A model generated the notes under the pieces. The model did not search any database. It was not told the DNA's origin and worked only from the letters and a program-made list of their open reading frames with translations. Made by a program: the position numbers and the translations under genes. Positions 24,648 to 36,682 of a stretch of DNA of 64,000 bases are shown here, one piece after another. The stretch comes from Kibdelosporangium banguiense (GTDB lineage Bacteria; Actinomycetota; Actinomycetes; Mycobacteriales; Pseudonocardiaceae). Location of the stretch: the NCBI RefSeq assembly GCF_017876405.1, contig NZ_JAGINW010000001.1, positions 3,361,203-3,425,202 on the forward strand, given 5' to 3'. Each line of letters opens with the position of its first letter. Positions within the stretch are counted from its first letter, which is position 1.

Positions 24648-25691
24648 TTACTGCAGATAACCCGTCCACATCACGGCGTTTCCGCCGGAGCTGCCGACGA
24701 TCGAGCCGCTGGAGTTGTTCACGGCTGTGGCGAAGTCGATCGTTCCCGGCGGGAGGTCGAACAGCGAAGCGAGCTTCGTCGCCGTGCCGTCCGGAGTCCA
24801 GACCGCTGCGACGTAGCGGCCGTTGGCCGCCTTGGTGTCGCCGACGACGGCACCCTTTGACGTGATTGCCATGCCGCGGGATTCCGGCTTGGCGACGTCG
24901 GGCAGCGCGCCCATCGCAGTCCTGCGGCTGTCGGTTTCCCAACGGACAGCACGGGATCCGCTCTCCATCGCGTAGAACCGGCCTGCGGCTTGGCCGAGGT
25001 CGTTGACGCCGTACGCCTCGCTGTCGCCGGAGAACTCGAGCTGCGCGACTGTTCCGTCCGGGCTCCAGGTCACGGCCACCGGCGGGTGACCGGCGGACTG
25101 GCGGGACCAGCCGACGATCTTGCCGGCCGGGTTGATCGCCGACGGGTTGCTGACCGTGTGGCCGGACATCATGCCGAGGACCGAGGCGGCGCCGTTCGAC
25201 GACCAGCGGACCGCGTGACCACCGAAGGACGACCCGTCCACGGAGCACTGTCCGACGATCACGCCCTGGTTGTTGATCGCTGTCGCCTTGCAGTGGTTGT
25301 CCCCCTGGGGCGTGGCGAGAGCCGTCGCCGTGCCGTCAGGCGCCCACTTGATCGCCCGGCGGTTGCCGGTGCCGTCGGAGCCCTCCCCGACGACCGTGCC
25401 GCCGTCGTTGATCGCGTTGGCCGCGCTGCCGCTTCCGCCCGGCAGCGTGCCGAGATCCGTCACGGCCTTGCCAGGCTCCCATTTCACCGCGTGGGACGTC
25501 GAGCCGACGTTCGACCAGCCGACGGCCACGTTGCTGTTGTTGATCCCCCACGCACCGCTGGCCACGCCCAGCTCCAGCGCGTCGAGCTGGATGAGCATCC
25601 GGGTGCGCCCGGCCGAGGCCGGTCCGGCGATCAACGCGAGCGCGGCAGCGGTGCAACTGCCCACGATGAGCAGTCTTCTGATGGTGTTCAA
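24648..25691 (-). CDS. Secreted HAF-repeat protein, predicted beta-propeller
   Basis: The start is TTG 25691, with GGAG eight bases upstream; this puts the signal peptide (TIRRLLIVGSCTAAALALIA, cut near ASA) at the very N-terminus. The product has 347 residues. After the signal come about seven repeats, each with a pattern like AINDGGTVVGEGSDG, AIKWAPDGTATALATP, AINNQGVIVGQC and AVRWSSNGAASVLG. These are HAF-type extracellular repeats that probably form blades of a propeller. Function unknown, probably binding. It stands alone, divergent to tmk. Confidence 0.8.
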   Translation of the reverse strand: MNTIRRLLIVGSCTAAALALIAGPASAGRTRMLIQLDALELGVASGAWGINNSNVAVGWSNVGSTSHAVKWEPGKAVTDLGTLPGGSGSAANAINDGGTVVGEGSDGTGNRRAIKWAPDGTATALATPQGDNHCKATAINNQGVIVGQCSVDGSSFGGHAVRWSSNGAASVLGMMSGHTVSNPSAINPAGKIVGWSRQSAGHPPVAVTWSPDGTVAQLEFSGDSEAYGVNDLGQAAGRFYAMESGSRAVRWETDSRRTAMGALPDVAKPESRGMAITSKGAVVGDTKAANGRYVAAVWTPDGTATKLASLFDLPPGTIDFATAVNNSSGSIVGSSGGNAVMWTGYLQ

Positions 25692-25779
25692 AAGATTTCT
25701 CCAACCCCCATGTTCGCGGTCGGACCCGCGAATCAACGCCAGGTTAAACGATCAGCGCAAGTCCGATTAGGGTTGCGGC

Positions 25780-26412
25780 GTGGGTCGACTGGTGGTCATC
25801 GAAGGGCTCGACGGTTCGGGTAAACGCACGCTTACACGTGCACTGACCGAGGCATTCGAGCGTCGCGGAACGAAGGTTGCACAGCACGCATTTCCGCGTT
25901 ACGGCGAAAGCGTGCACGCGGATCTGGTCAGTGACGCGTTGCACGGACGCCTGGGTGACACCGGGGACTCGGTGCACGGCATGGCGGTCTTGTTCGCGCT
26001 CGACCGCCACGGTGCAAAAGAGACACTCATGCAGGACATCCAGGACTTCGACGTGGTGCTTGTGGACCGCTACATCGCGTCCAACGCGGCCTACCAGGCG
26101 GCGCGGCTGCACCAGGACGAGCGTGGCGAGGTCGTCGAGTGGATCCGGGCGCTCGAAGTGGACCGGCTCGGCCTGCCTGTGCCGGACATGCAGCTGCTGC
26201 TCAAAGTGCCTGTCGACCTGGCCGTCAGTCGCGCGGAAACCCGCGACCGAGTCCGGGACACCTACGAAAAGGACGGCGGCTTGCAGGCCAGATGTGCGCG
26301 CGTTTACGACGGCCTCGCCGAAATCGGCTGGCTCGCGCCCTGGCTTGTGCTCGACGGCACCGGCGACGTCGATTTCACCGAGCTGAGCTGCACCCTTATG
26401 GCTGACGCGTAA
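25780..26412 (+). CDS. tmk: Thymidylate kinase
   Basis: The 210-residue protein starts at GTG 25780. The P-loop is EGLDGSGKRTL at residues 7-17, the dTMP-site DR-motif is VDRYIASNAAYQAAR and the lid is short. The enzyme phosphorylates dTMP to dTDP for DNA synthesis. It sits directly before mtrA, as in mycobacteria. The spacing to mtrA (138 bases) contains a fragment of repeat B, so mtrA probably has its own promoter. Confidence 0.92.
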   Translation: MGRLVVIEGLDGSGKRTLTRALTEAFERRGTKVAQHAFPRYGESVHADLVSDALHGRLGDTGDSVHGMAVLFALDRHGAKETLMQDIQDFDVVLVDRYIASNAAYQAARLHQDERGEVVEWIRALEVDRLGLPVPDMQLLLKVPVDLAVSRAETRDRVRDTYEKDGGLQARCARVYDGLAEIGWLAPWLVLDGTGDVDFTELSCTLMADA

Positions 26413-26445
26413 CGCCCTTGGCGGCTGATACGGATAGGTCACCAT

Positions 26446-26473
26446 CACGACCAAGCCCGCGAGCGGAGCGAGG
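26446..26473 (+). repeat. Element B, partial copy 5
   Basis: Only the right end of element B is present: CGACCAAGCCCGCGAGCGGA and GCGAGG, in the tmk-mtrA gap. The left arm and the centre are missing. Confidence 0.5.
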
Positions 26474-26550
26474 CGATCGAACGGAGTGAACGGGTGATAC
26501 ACGGGCAAGATCAGCGGGTTGCGCACGCCCCCGCCGGCGAAAGTGCGACG

Positions 26551-27237
26551 ATGGGGGGCATGAAGGCACGCGTGCTGGTTGTGGACGACGACCCCGCCCT
26601 CGCTGAGATGCTGACGATCGTGCTCCGCGGTGAAGGGTTCGACACCGCGGTCGTGGCCGACGGCTCCCGCGCGCTCCCCGCGCTGCGCGAGCTCAAACCC
26701 GACCTCGTGTTGCTCGACCTGATGCTCCCCGGCATGAACGGCATCGACGTATGCAAAGCGATCCGCGCGGAGTCCGGCGTCCCGATCGTCATGCTGACCG
26801 CCAAGAGCGACACCGTTGACATCGTGCTCGGCCTGGAGTCCGGCGCGGACGACTACGTGGTCAAGCCGTTCAAGCCCAAGGAGCTGGTGGCCAGGGTGCG
26901 GGCGCGGATGCGGCGCACCGAGTCCGAGCCGGCCGAGGTGCTGGCGATCGGCGATCTGACCATCGACGTCCCGGGCCACGAGGTGACCCGCGAGGGCAAG
27001 GCGATCCAGCTGACCCCGTTGGAGTTCGACCTGCTGGTGGCGCTGGCCCGCAAGCCGCGCCAGGTGTTCACCCGTGAGGTGCTGCTGGAGCAGGTGTGGG
27101 GCTACCGGCACGCGGCGGACACCAGGCTGGTGAACGTGCATGTCCAGCGGTTGCGCTCGAAGGTCGAGAAGGACCCGGAGCACCCCGAGGTCGTGCTGAC
27201 CGTGCGGGGCGTGGGGTACAAGGCAGGCCCTCCGTGA
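26551..27237 (+). CDS. mtrA: MtrA response regulator
   Basis: ATG 26551 gives 228 residues; ATG 26560 is possible. The receiver domain covers residues 6-120 with the acidic pocket VDDDP and phospho-acceptor Asp56 in LVLLDLMLPGMNGID. The OmpR-type winged helix covers about 130-228 (LTPLEFDLLVALARKPRQVF, VWGYRHAADTRLVNVHVQRL). The near identity to mycobacterial MtrA and the mtrA-mtrB-lpqB order fix the name. MtrA is an essential regulator in mycobacteria that controls division, wall hydrolases and dnaA, and it often binds DNA unphosphorylated. Confidence 0.97.
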   Translation: MGGMKARVLVVDDDPALAEMLTIVLRGEGFDTAVVADGSRALPALRELKPDLVLLDLMLPGMNGIDVCKAIRAESGVPIVMLTAKSDTVDIVLGLESGADDYVVKPFKPKELVARVRARMRRTESEPAEVLAIGDLTIDVPGHEVTREGKAIQLTPLEFDLLVALARKPRQVFTREVLLEQVWGYRHAADTRLVNVHVQRLRSKVEKDPEHPEVVLTVRGVGYKAGPP

Positions 27238-27247
27238 TACTGGACGT

Positions 27248-28951
27248 ATGAGGCGGTTCTTCGCGCGGTCCAGCCGGCTGGTCATCCGGCAGGCGGGCCG
27301 CGCGGTCGCGTTCAGCCGTGAACGCGCTCTGGCGTTCGGCGAGTTGTGGCGCCGTTCGCTGCAGGTGCGCGTCGTGGTCAGCACGCTGGCGCTGTCGTCT
27401 GCCGTGGTGTTCGTGCTGGGCATGGTGCTGCAGAACCAGATCACCGACCGGCTGCTGACCAGCAAGCAGGACGCGGCCACGGCCGAGACGCTGGTCGCGG
27501 TGTCGGTGGCCGACCGCGAGCTGCAGGGCGCCGACGTGCTGGCGGACGGGTTCCGTGAGCGCATCAGCAACGCGTTGAACAAGCTCTCCAGCTCGTCCGA
27601 CGACGACACCGGCACAGCCGACTCGGTGGCCGGCGCGTTCGAGCCGGTGATCGCGTACGACGGCCCTGACGTGTCGGAAAGCGTGTCCGTCGGCGAGTAC
27701 CTGGACGTGCCGGAGTCGCTGCGCGCGTTCGTGCAGACCAATCAGATGGCCCGGCAGATCGCGACCGTCGAGCGTAACGGCGCCCGGACCACGTTCCTGT
27801 TCGTCGGCGCGCCTGTGACCAGCGCGAGCCGGACGTTGCAGCTGTATCTGATGTTCCCGCTGACCTCCGAGCAGAACACCATCAACCTGGTGCAGAGCAC
27901 GCTGATCGTCGGCGGGCTCGTGCTGCTGTTGCTGCTGGCCGGCGTCGCGAACCTGGTGACCAGGCAGGTCGTCCGCCCAGTCCGGCGTGCCGCCGAGGCC
28001 GCCGAACGGTTCGCCGCGGGTGAGCTGGACGAACGGATGGTCGTGGTCGGTGAGGACGACGTCGCCAAGCTCGCCGAGTCGTACAACCAGATGGCCGAGA
28101 GCATCAAGTACCAGATCCGCCAGCTTGAGGAGTTCGGCCAGCTCCAGCGGCGATTCACGTCCGATGTGTCGCACGAGCTGCGCACGCCGTTGACCACCGT
28201 GCGGATGGCCGCCGACGTGCTGCACGCGTCCCGCGCCCAGTTCCCCGCGGGCCTGGCCCGGTCGACCGAGCTGCTGGTGGACGAGCTCGACCGGTTCGAG
28301 TCCCTGCTCGGCGACCTGCTGGAGATCAGCAGGCTGGACGCGGGTGTGGAGGAACTGGTCGCCGAGATCACCGACGTCCGGGCGATCGCCAAACGCGCCC
28401 TGGACTCGGTCCGGGTGATCGCGGAGAACGCGGGCAGCCGCATCGAGCTCGAGCTGCCTGCAGCGCCCGCGACCGCGGAGGTGGACGCCCGGCGTGTCGA
28501 ACGGATCCTGCGCAATCTGCTTGCCAACGCGGTCGACCACGGTGAAGGCCACCCGGTCCGGCTGCGGATGGCATTCGACGACAACACGCTCGCGGTGACG
28601 GTCCGGGACTACGGCGTCGGCCTGCGGCAAGGCGAAGCCGACCTGGTGTTCAACCGGTTCTGGCGGGCTGACCCGTCCCGCAACCGGCACACCGGTGGGA
28701 CTGGCCTCGGCCTGGCGATCAGCGTGGAGGACGCGCGGCTGCACGGTGGCCGGCTGGAGGCGTGGGGCGAGCCGGGCCGTGGCGCGAACTTCCGGCTTCT
28801 GTTGCCGCGCAACCAGGACGTCGAGGTCGGCGAGAGCCCGTTGCCGCTGCGCCCGGCCGACGACGCCGAACCCCCGGCTGAGCCCACCGCGCAGGCTCCG
28901 TCCGGACAGGTCCAGGCCGCCACCGCCGAATCGTTGGAGGAAGTCCGGTGA
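27248..28951 (+). CDS. mtrB: MtrB sensor histidine kinase
   Basis: The 567-residue protein starts at ATG 27248, 11 bases after mtrA. It has two membrane segments (about 40-62 and 215-238) around an external sensor, and a HAMP region (VTRQVVRPVRRAAEAAERFA). The phospho-acceptor is His309 in FTSDVSHELRTPLTTVRMA. The ATPase domain shows NAVDHG, DYGVGLRQGE and GGTGLGLAI. The alanine- and proline-rich tail is probably cytosolic and flexible. Its last bases overlap lpqB as GTGA. MtrB autophosphorylates and passes phosphate to MtrA at the septum. Confidence 0.96.
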   Translation: MRRFFARSSRLVIRQAGRAVAFSRERALAFGELWRRSLQVRVVVSTLALSSAVVFVLGMVLQNQITDRLLTSKQDAATAETLVAVSVADRELQGADVLADGFRERISNALNKLSSSSDDDTGTADSVAGAFEPVIAYDGPDVSESVSVGEYLDVPESLRAFVQTNQMARQIATVERNGARTTFLFVGAPVTSASRTLQLYLMFPLTSEQNTINLVQSTLIVGGLVLLLLLAGVANLVTRQVVRPVRRAAEAAERFAAGELDERMVVVGEDDVAKLAESYNQMAESIKYQIRQLEEFGQLQRRFTSDVSHELRTPLTTVRMAADVLHASRAQFPAGLARSTELLVDELDRFESLLGDLLEISRLDAGVEELVAEITDVRAIAKRALDSVRVIAENAGSRIELELPAAPATAEVDARRVERILRNLLANAVDHGEGHPVRLRMAFDDNTLAVTVRDYGVGLRQGEADLVFNRFWRADPSRNRHTGGTGLGLAISVEDARLHGGRLEAWGEPGRGANFRLLLPRNQDVEVGESPLPLRPADDAEPPAEPTAQAPSGQVQAATAESLEEVR

Positions 28952-30660
28952 TCCGGCGCCTGATCCCCTTGCTTGCGTGCACGCTGTTAGTCGCCTCGTG
29001 CGCCAACATCCCTGAACAGACCGCTGCCCAGGTGATCCCGAACTCGGGCGTGCAGACCACCCGTGAGGTGCAGCTGCCGGGCAAGAACACCGACCCGATC
29101 ACCTTCGTGCGCAGGTTCATCGAGGCCAGCGGCGACACCGAGATCGCCCGCGCGTACCTCACCGAGCAGGCCAAAAAGAGCTGGCGGCCGGAGAACCAGC
29201 CGACGATCATCGACGACAACTACAGCACCGTGCCGCAGCCGGTGGACAAGGAGGCCGAGGACACCGCGGTAGTCGAGATCAAGGGCGTCAAGAAGGGGTC
29301 GTTGGACTCCTACCGGTCCTTCATCCCGCAGGGCGGTCCGCACAACGGCAAGGTCAAACTGGTCCGCCAGGACGGGCAGTGGCGGATCAACGAAGTGCCC
29401 AACGGCGGCCTGACCATCCCGTTCTCGGCGTTCACCAACCACTACCGGCCGGTCAACCTGTACTTCTACGATCCGTCGCGCTCAATTCTGGTCCCTGACC
29501 GGCGCTACCTGCCCGGTGCGCCGCTGGCGTCCGCGCGTGACGTCGTCGACCTGCTGCTCGGTGGTCCCGCAGCGGGCCTGCAGGGTGCGGTGAAGAGCGC
29601 GTTGCCGCCAAGCACGGTCTTACGCACCAACGTCACGCAGGCCAAAGACAGTGTGGCCACCGTGGTCAACCTGGGTGAGCTCGGCAACCTCACCGCCGAG
29701 GACAAGCAGGCGATCGCCGCTCAGATCGTGTTGTCCTTGCAGGAGGTCGCGGCGACCACCGTGCGGCTGCAGGTCGAGAACCTGCCGTTGCTGCCGGACC
29801 GCTCGGACTGGAAGGTCGCCGACGTCCCGTCGGCCAGCGATCGCACCACCCCCAAGGCCCAGCTGGCCGGGATGATGGTGGTCGGCGGCCGGATCAAGGA
29901 CCTCAAGGACGGCAATCCGATCGGCAGTGCAGCGGGCGCGGGCATCGAGAACGCGGTGAGCGCCGCGCAGTCGGTCGACGGCTCCCAACTGGCGGTCGTG
30001 GAACGAACCGGCCCCAACTCCGTACAGCTGCGCGTCGGGCCGGTGACCGAAGGCCTGCGCACAGTGCTCACGGGACCTGAGATGACACGCCCGACATGGC
30101 AGTACGGCGTTCGGACCGACGAAGTCGGCAACGAGGTCTGGACGGTCAACGACGGCGTCGTGACCAGGCTCGTACGCACCCGCGAGGGCGCGTGGGATCC
30201 GTTGCCGGTGAACCAGACAGAACTGGCCGCATACGGCAAGATCACCGAGCTCCGGCTGTCCCGGGACGGTGTCCGGGTCGCTGTGGTCGCCGACGGCAAG
30301 CTCTATGTCGGTGCCGTCGCCCGGTCGCAGTCCACAGGCGTGAGCATCTCCGCGCCGAAACAACTGCTGCCCGGCGTGAGCAGCGTGGTCAGCGTCGACT
30401 GGGAGAACCCGAGCACGCTCGCGGTGGCCACGAACATGCCGAACGGCTTCGTGTGGCGCGTTCCGGTCGACGGCATCGAAGTGTTCCGCTACAACCTCGC
30501 GAACCTGACCGTGCCGTTGACCTCGATCACCGCCGCGCCGAGCCGTCCAGTCATCGTGACCGACGCGAACGGCATGTGGACCGCGACCGACATCGGCCAG
30601 TTCTGGCTGCCGCACCCCCACAACCAGGGCGCCGCCGCCCGCCCCTTCTACCCTGGTTAG
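28948..30660 (+). CDS. lpqB: LpqB lipoprotein, MtrB accessory factor
   Basis: The 570-residue protein starts at GTG 28948, overlapping mtrB. A lipoprotein signal (LIPLLACTLLVASC) ends in the lipobox VASC, so it is anchored outside the membrane. A GerMN-like domain follows (about 45-300, including FTNHYRPVNLYFYDPS and VVDLLLGGPAAGL). The C-terminal part is a beta-propeller-like domain (about 330-565). In mycobacteria LpqB binds MtrB's external domain and tunes MtrA signalling and wall properties. Length matches the family. Confidence 0.95.
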   Translation: MIRRLIPLLACTLLVASCANIPEQTAAQVIPNSGVQTTREVQLPGKNTDPITFVRRFIEASGDTEIARAYLTEQAKKSWRPENQPTIIDDNYSTVPQPVDKEAEDTAVVEIKGVKKGSLDSYRSFIPQGGPHNGKVKLVRQDGQWRINEVPNGGLTIPFSAFTNHYRPVNLYFYDPSRSILVPDRRYLPGAPLASARDVVDLLLGGPAAGLQGAVKSALPPSTVLRTNVTQAKDSVATVVNLGELGNLTAEDKQAIAAQIVLSLQEVAATTVRLQVENLPLLPDRSDWKVADVPSASDRTTPKAQLAGMMVVGGRIKDLKDGNPIGSAAGAGIENAVSAAQSVDGSQLAVVERTGPNSVQLRVGPVTEGLRTVLTGPEMTRPTWQYGVRTDEVGNEVWTVNDGVVTRLVRTREGAWDPLPVNQTELAAYGKITELRLSRDGVRVAVVADGKLYVGAVARSQSTGVSISAPKQLLPGVSSVVSVDWENPSTLAVATNMPNGFVWRVPVDGIEVFRYNLANLTVPLTSITAAPSRPVIVTDANGMWTATDIGQFWLPHPHNQGAAARPFYPG

Positions 30661-30663
30661 GTG

Positions 30664-30814
30664 GCTTGGTCGCGCTGGTCATTTGCGTCGTGCAACACGC
30701 CCGACATCGCCCCAGCCACAGCGGTGCCTGGCCCCGAACGAAGTTGTCGGTCGCGTGGGGCGCGGCGGAAATGACCGGCTTTCGGCGACCAAGCCCGTCC
30801 GAGCGGAGCGAGGA
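30664..30814 (+). repeat. Element B, copy 1 (long imperfect palindrome)
   Basis: Outer arms GCTTGGTCGC (30664) and GCGACCAAGC (ending 30794) enclose CTGGTCATTTGCG, CGCCCGACATCGCCCCAGCC, TTGTCGGTCGCGTGGGGCG and GGAAATGACCGGC. Left and right halves pair imperfectly over the whole length. A tail, CCGTCCGAGCGGAGCGAGGA, follows. It fills the lpqB-comF gap and ends 39 bases before the comF start. Confidence 0.8.
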
Positions 30815-30852
30815 CATTCAAAACTGTCAGACCCTTGTGCGAGGGTGTTCGC

Positions 30853-31440
30853 ATGCTTCGGGGGCTACTGGAACTGCTCGTGCCGGCCTGCTGTGCGGGC
30901 TGCGGCGAGCCGGGCACTGTGCTGTGCCTGAGGTGCCACCGCACGATGTCCGAGCCTCAACTCGTCACTCGTTCCCCAGGGCCGCCGATGTACGCGCTGG
31001 GGGCCTATGAAGGGGCGGCGAGGCGGGCTGTGATCGCGTACAAGGAGCGTGGACGGCGTGAGCTGGCCGAGTACTTCGGCAGGCTGCTCGCCGAAGCTTT
31101 ACGGGTCTTACCCGAAGCCGATGTGGTGCCGGCGCCCTCCAGACGGGCGGCGGTCCGTAAGCGCGGCTTTCACCACATGGAACTGATCGCCTCGCATACG
31201 GGCGCGGTTGTGCGGCCGGTGCTCCGGCTGGACCGTGGGGCCAAGGATTCCGTCGGCCTGGATCCGGCGGGCCGGGCCGCGAACCTGGCCGGCAGGTTGT
31301 CCTGCGCGGCTGTGCGGGGTGCGCGCGTGATCTTGGTCGACGACGTCATCACGACGGGCGCGACCGCGGCGGCTTGTTGCAGTGCGCTCCACCAGGCAGG
31401 TGCCGAGGTCACGGCCGTTGTGGCACTGACGGCGACCTAG
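30853..31440 (+). CDS. comF: ComF-family phosphoribosyltransferase-like protein
   Basis: ATG 30853 has GAGGG eight bases upstream and gives 195 residues. An N-terminal Cys4 zinc-ribbon (PACCAGCGEPGTVLCLRCHR) precedes a phosphoribosyltransferase fold ending in the PRPP motif VILVDDVITTGATA. In naturally competent bacteria ComF helps DNA uptake. Its biochemical role in actinomycetes is not established. Position between lpqB and hpf matches mycobacteria. The gene is preceded by repeat B and followed by the long hpf leader. Confidence 0.88.
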   Translation: MLRGLLELLVPACCAGCGEPGTVLCLRCHRTMSEPQLVTRSPGPPMYALGAYEGAARRAVIAYKERGRRELAEYFGRLLAEALRVLPEADVVPAPSRRAAVRKRGFHHMELIASHTGAVVRPVLRLDRGAKDSVGLDPAGRAANLAGRLSCAAVRGARVILVDDVITTGATAAACCSALHQAGAEVTAVVALTAT

Positions 31441-31476
31441 ATCGTCTGCATACCCCCACACGGGTGAAACATCTCC

Positions 31477-31503
31477 GGGAACCAAGATCGGCTATCGCAC
31501 GTT
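31477..31503 (+). promoter_or_regulatory. SigH/SigR-type promoter ahead of hpf
   Basis: GGGAAC at 31477 and GTT at 31501 are separated by exactly 18 bases, close to the SigR consensus GGGAAT-N18-GTT. It lies about 420 bases before the hpf start codon, inside the leader. The cognate sigma factor is probably the SigH encoded at 48157. Sequence match only. Confidence 0.5.
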
Positions 31504-31785
31504 TTAACGGTATGAGACACCGGGATGAACGACCGGTGGGCCCGTTGGAGGGACGACGGGCCCCATCCGAGAGTGCCCGGACAGCGACCGTGCTGGGGTT
31601 ATCGCTCCTCCACAAGGGTGAAAAGCGTCCTTGTCGTGTGGACGGGACGCCGCCACTCGGGTACTGCGGACCAGCTTTTCCTGTGCCCTGCGTCACTCTC
31701 CGTCGCAGTGCGAGTTCCCTCACCAAGGGGACTGTTGCTGAACCGCAACCCGGGCTAACGTGCAGCGCTATCAGCCCCGGCATGA

Positions 31786-31856
31786 GGGAGGAGGCGATCA
31801 GCCCATGACCCTGGCGCCGGTGGGGAACTGAGCCTTCAAAGAGGCAACGGCTCAGT
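31786..31856 (+). promoter_or_regulatory. Eight-codon upstream ORF with strong SD and hairpin in the hpf leader
   Basis: GGGAGGAGG at 31786 is followed ten bases later by ATG 31805. An eight-codon frame ends in TGA at 31831 (peptide MTLAPVGN). The stop lies within one arm of the hairpin ACTGAGCC/GGCTCAGT (31827-31856). A translated mini-ORF overlapping a hairpin is the layout of an attenuator or ribosome-sensing leader. The hpf gene starts 68 bases further on. The rest of the 484-base comF-hpf gap shows no gene. Confidence 0.45.
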
Positions 31857-31924
31857 TCGGCAGGACCCCGGTCGCCATGTTTTCGCCGACAAATGGCTCG
31901 CAGAAAGCAGCGAGGAGGTCGTGT

Positions 31925-32605
31925 ATGGACATCGTCGTTAAGGGGCGCAACGTCGAAGTGCCCGATCACTACCGGGTACATGTGACGGACAAGCTGGCCC
32001 GCCTGGAGCGGTACGACAAGAAGGTCATCCGCTTCGATGTTGAGTTGTTCCACGAGCCCAACCGCAGGCAGGCCAAGAACTGCCAGCGGGTGGAGATCAC
32101 CGCCAAAGTCAGGGGACCGGTTGTGCGGTCCGAGGCCTGCGCAGGCGACTTCTATGCCGCGCTGGACTCCGCGGTGAACAAACTCGAGAACCGGTTGCGC
32201 CGGCTGCATGACCGCAGGCGCGTGCACCACGGACGCCGTAGCCCGGCCTCAGTGGCCGAAGCGACGTCCACGCCAGCTATCGGCTCCGTTGACGCAGCGC
32301 CGGAATTGCGCGCGCGCAACTTCTCCAACGGCCAGCGAGTCGCGCAGACCGCGCTGCTGGAAGCCCCGGAGTACGACGGTGTCGTACCCGAGCAACGTTG
32401 GGACGACGGTCTGGAGGAACCCAGGCCAGGTCGCATCGTGCGGGAAAAGGAGCATCCCGCGACTCCCATGAGCGTTGACCAGGCTCTCTACCAGATGGAA
32501 CTGGTCGGACACGACTTCTACCTCTTCTTCGACGCCGAAGAAGGCCGCCCGAGCGTGGTCTACCGCCGGAAGGGCTTCGACTACGGCGTGATCAGAATGT
32601 CCTAG
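31925..32605 (+). CDS. hpf: Long-form ribosome hibernation promoting factor
   Basis: ATG 31925, with GGAGG seven bases upstream, gives 226 residues. Residues 1-100 are the ribosome-binding domain (MDIVVKGRNVEVPDHYRVHV, AGDFYAALDSAVNKLENRLR). A charged linker follows, and residues 165-226 are the C-terminal dimerisation domain (PMSVDQALYQMELVGHDFYL, VVYRRKGFDYGVI). Long HPF joins two 70S ribosomes into inactive 100S dimers in stress. It lies between comF and secA as in mycobacteria. A perfect 17-bp terminator follows, so secA is separately transcribed. Confidence 0.93.
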   Translation: MDIVVKGRNVEVPDHYRVHVTDKLARLERYDKKVIRFDVELFHEPNRRQAKNCQRVEITAKVRGPVVRSEACAGDFYAALDSAVNKLENRLRRLHDRRRVHHGRRSPASVAEATSTPAIGSVDAAPELRARNFSNGQRVAQTALLEAPEYDGVVPEQRWDDGLEEPRPGRIVREKEHPATPMSVDQALYQMELVGHDFYLFFDAEEGRPSVVYRRKGFDYGVIRMS

Positions 32606-32620
32606 ACATCGGCGAGAAAG

Positions 32621-32660
32621 AAGAACGCCCCGGGAACCTCAGCGTTCCCGGGGCGTTCTT
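32621..32660 (+). terminator. Strong terminator after hpf
   Basis: A perfect 17-bp stem (AAGAACGCCCCGGGAAC and its complement) with a 6-base loop begins 16 bases after the hpf stop. Confidence 0.88.
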
Positions 32661-32688
32661 GATAGAGGGTGGCTGTGTCCGACCTGTG

Positions 32689-32839
32689 GCTTGGTCGCGC
32701 CGGTCATTTACGCGCCGCAACACGCCCGACATCGCCCCAGCCAGGCTGGTGATCAGCACAAAGCGGAGATGTCGGTTGCGTGGGGCGGGGTGGAAATGGC
32801 CGGCTTTGGCGACCAAGCCCGCCCGAGCGGAGCGAGGGC
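32689..32839 (+). repeat. Element B, copy 2
   Basis: Outer arms GCTTGGTCGC (32689) and GCGACCAAGC (ending 32818) flank the same inner blocks as copy 1: CCGGTCATTT, CGCCCGACATCGCCCCAGCC, GATGTCGGTTGCGTGGGGCG and GGAAATGGCCGGC. The tail CCGCCCGAGCGGAGCGAGGG follows. It lies upstream of secA, with a TACGAT -10-like hexamer shortly after. Confidence 0.82.
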
Positions 32840-32920
32840 AGTCAAACACAGCCCCTACGATGGGGGTGAGGTGCCCTCATCGGCGGGCGCACAGTCGATC
32901 ACGTAATGAGGTCAGGCAAC

Positions 32921-36274
<3,354 letters not shown>

Positions 36275-36291
36275 GTAGGAACCAACCCACC

Positions 36292-36329
36292 GAAGGCCGG
36301 TGCGACCCGAGGGGTTCGCACCGGCCTTC
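36292..36329 (+). terminator. Terminator after secA
   Basis: A perfect 14-bp stem (GAAGGCCGGTGCGA and its complement) with a 10-base loop starts 17 bases after the secA stop. Confidence 0.82.
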
Positions 36330-36422
36330 ACTCACGCAGCGCCCACCCACAGGCATCCACACCCAACCGCACGCCCAGTCTGAAGCGCCGCATTGACGTG
36401 CGACAACAGCCCCACCTCAACC

Positions 36423-36466
36423 TGTGGACAACCCACGCCCTGTGGACAGCTCAGCCTTGTGGATCT
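36423..36466. promoter_or_regulatory. Cluster of three DnaA-box-like sites
   Basis: TGTGGACAA at 36423, TGTGGACAG at 36441 and the weaker TGTGGATCT at 36458 all point the same way, 17-18 bases apart. The first is the exact complement of the actinobacterial DnaA box TTGTCCACA. The surrounding stretch 36330-36682 contains no gene that I can support. Confidence 0.45.
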
Positions 36467-36682
36467 TCACGGCACGCTGGATGTCAGACCTCATCGATAG
36501 GCTGGATTCCGGGGGCCGAAGGCCGTCCCGGGGCTCTTGCGGTGCGTCCACACAGCGTGAAAATGGTGGCCTCGACGTGGACACCGTTCACCCGCCGTTC
36601 CGGATCCGGGACCCCGTTCCGCGAGACTGAGGCGCCAGCTCTTCATCCCTTGGGCAACATCGCTGCCGGCGCCCATGGCCGG

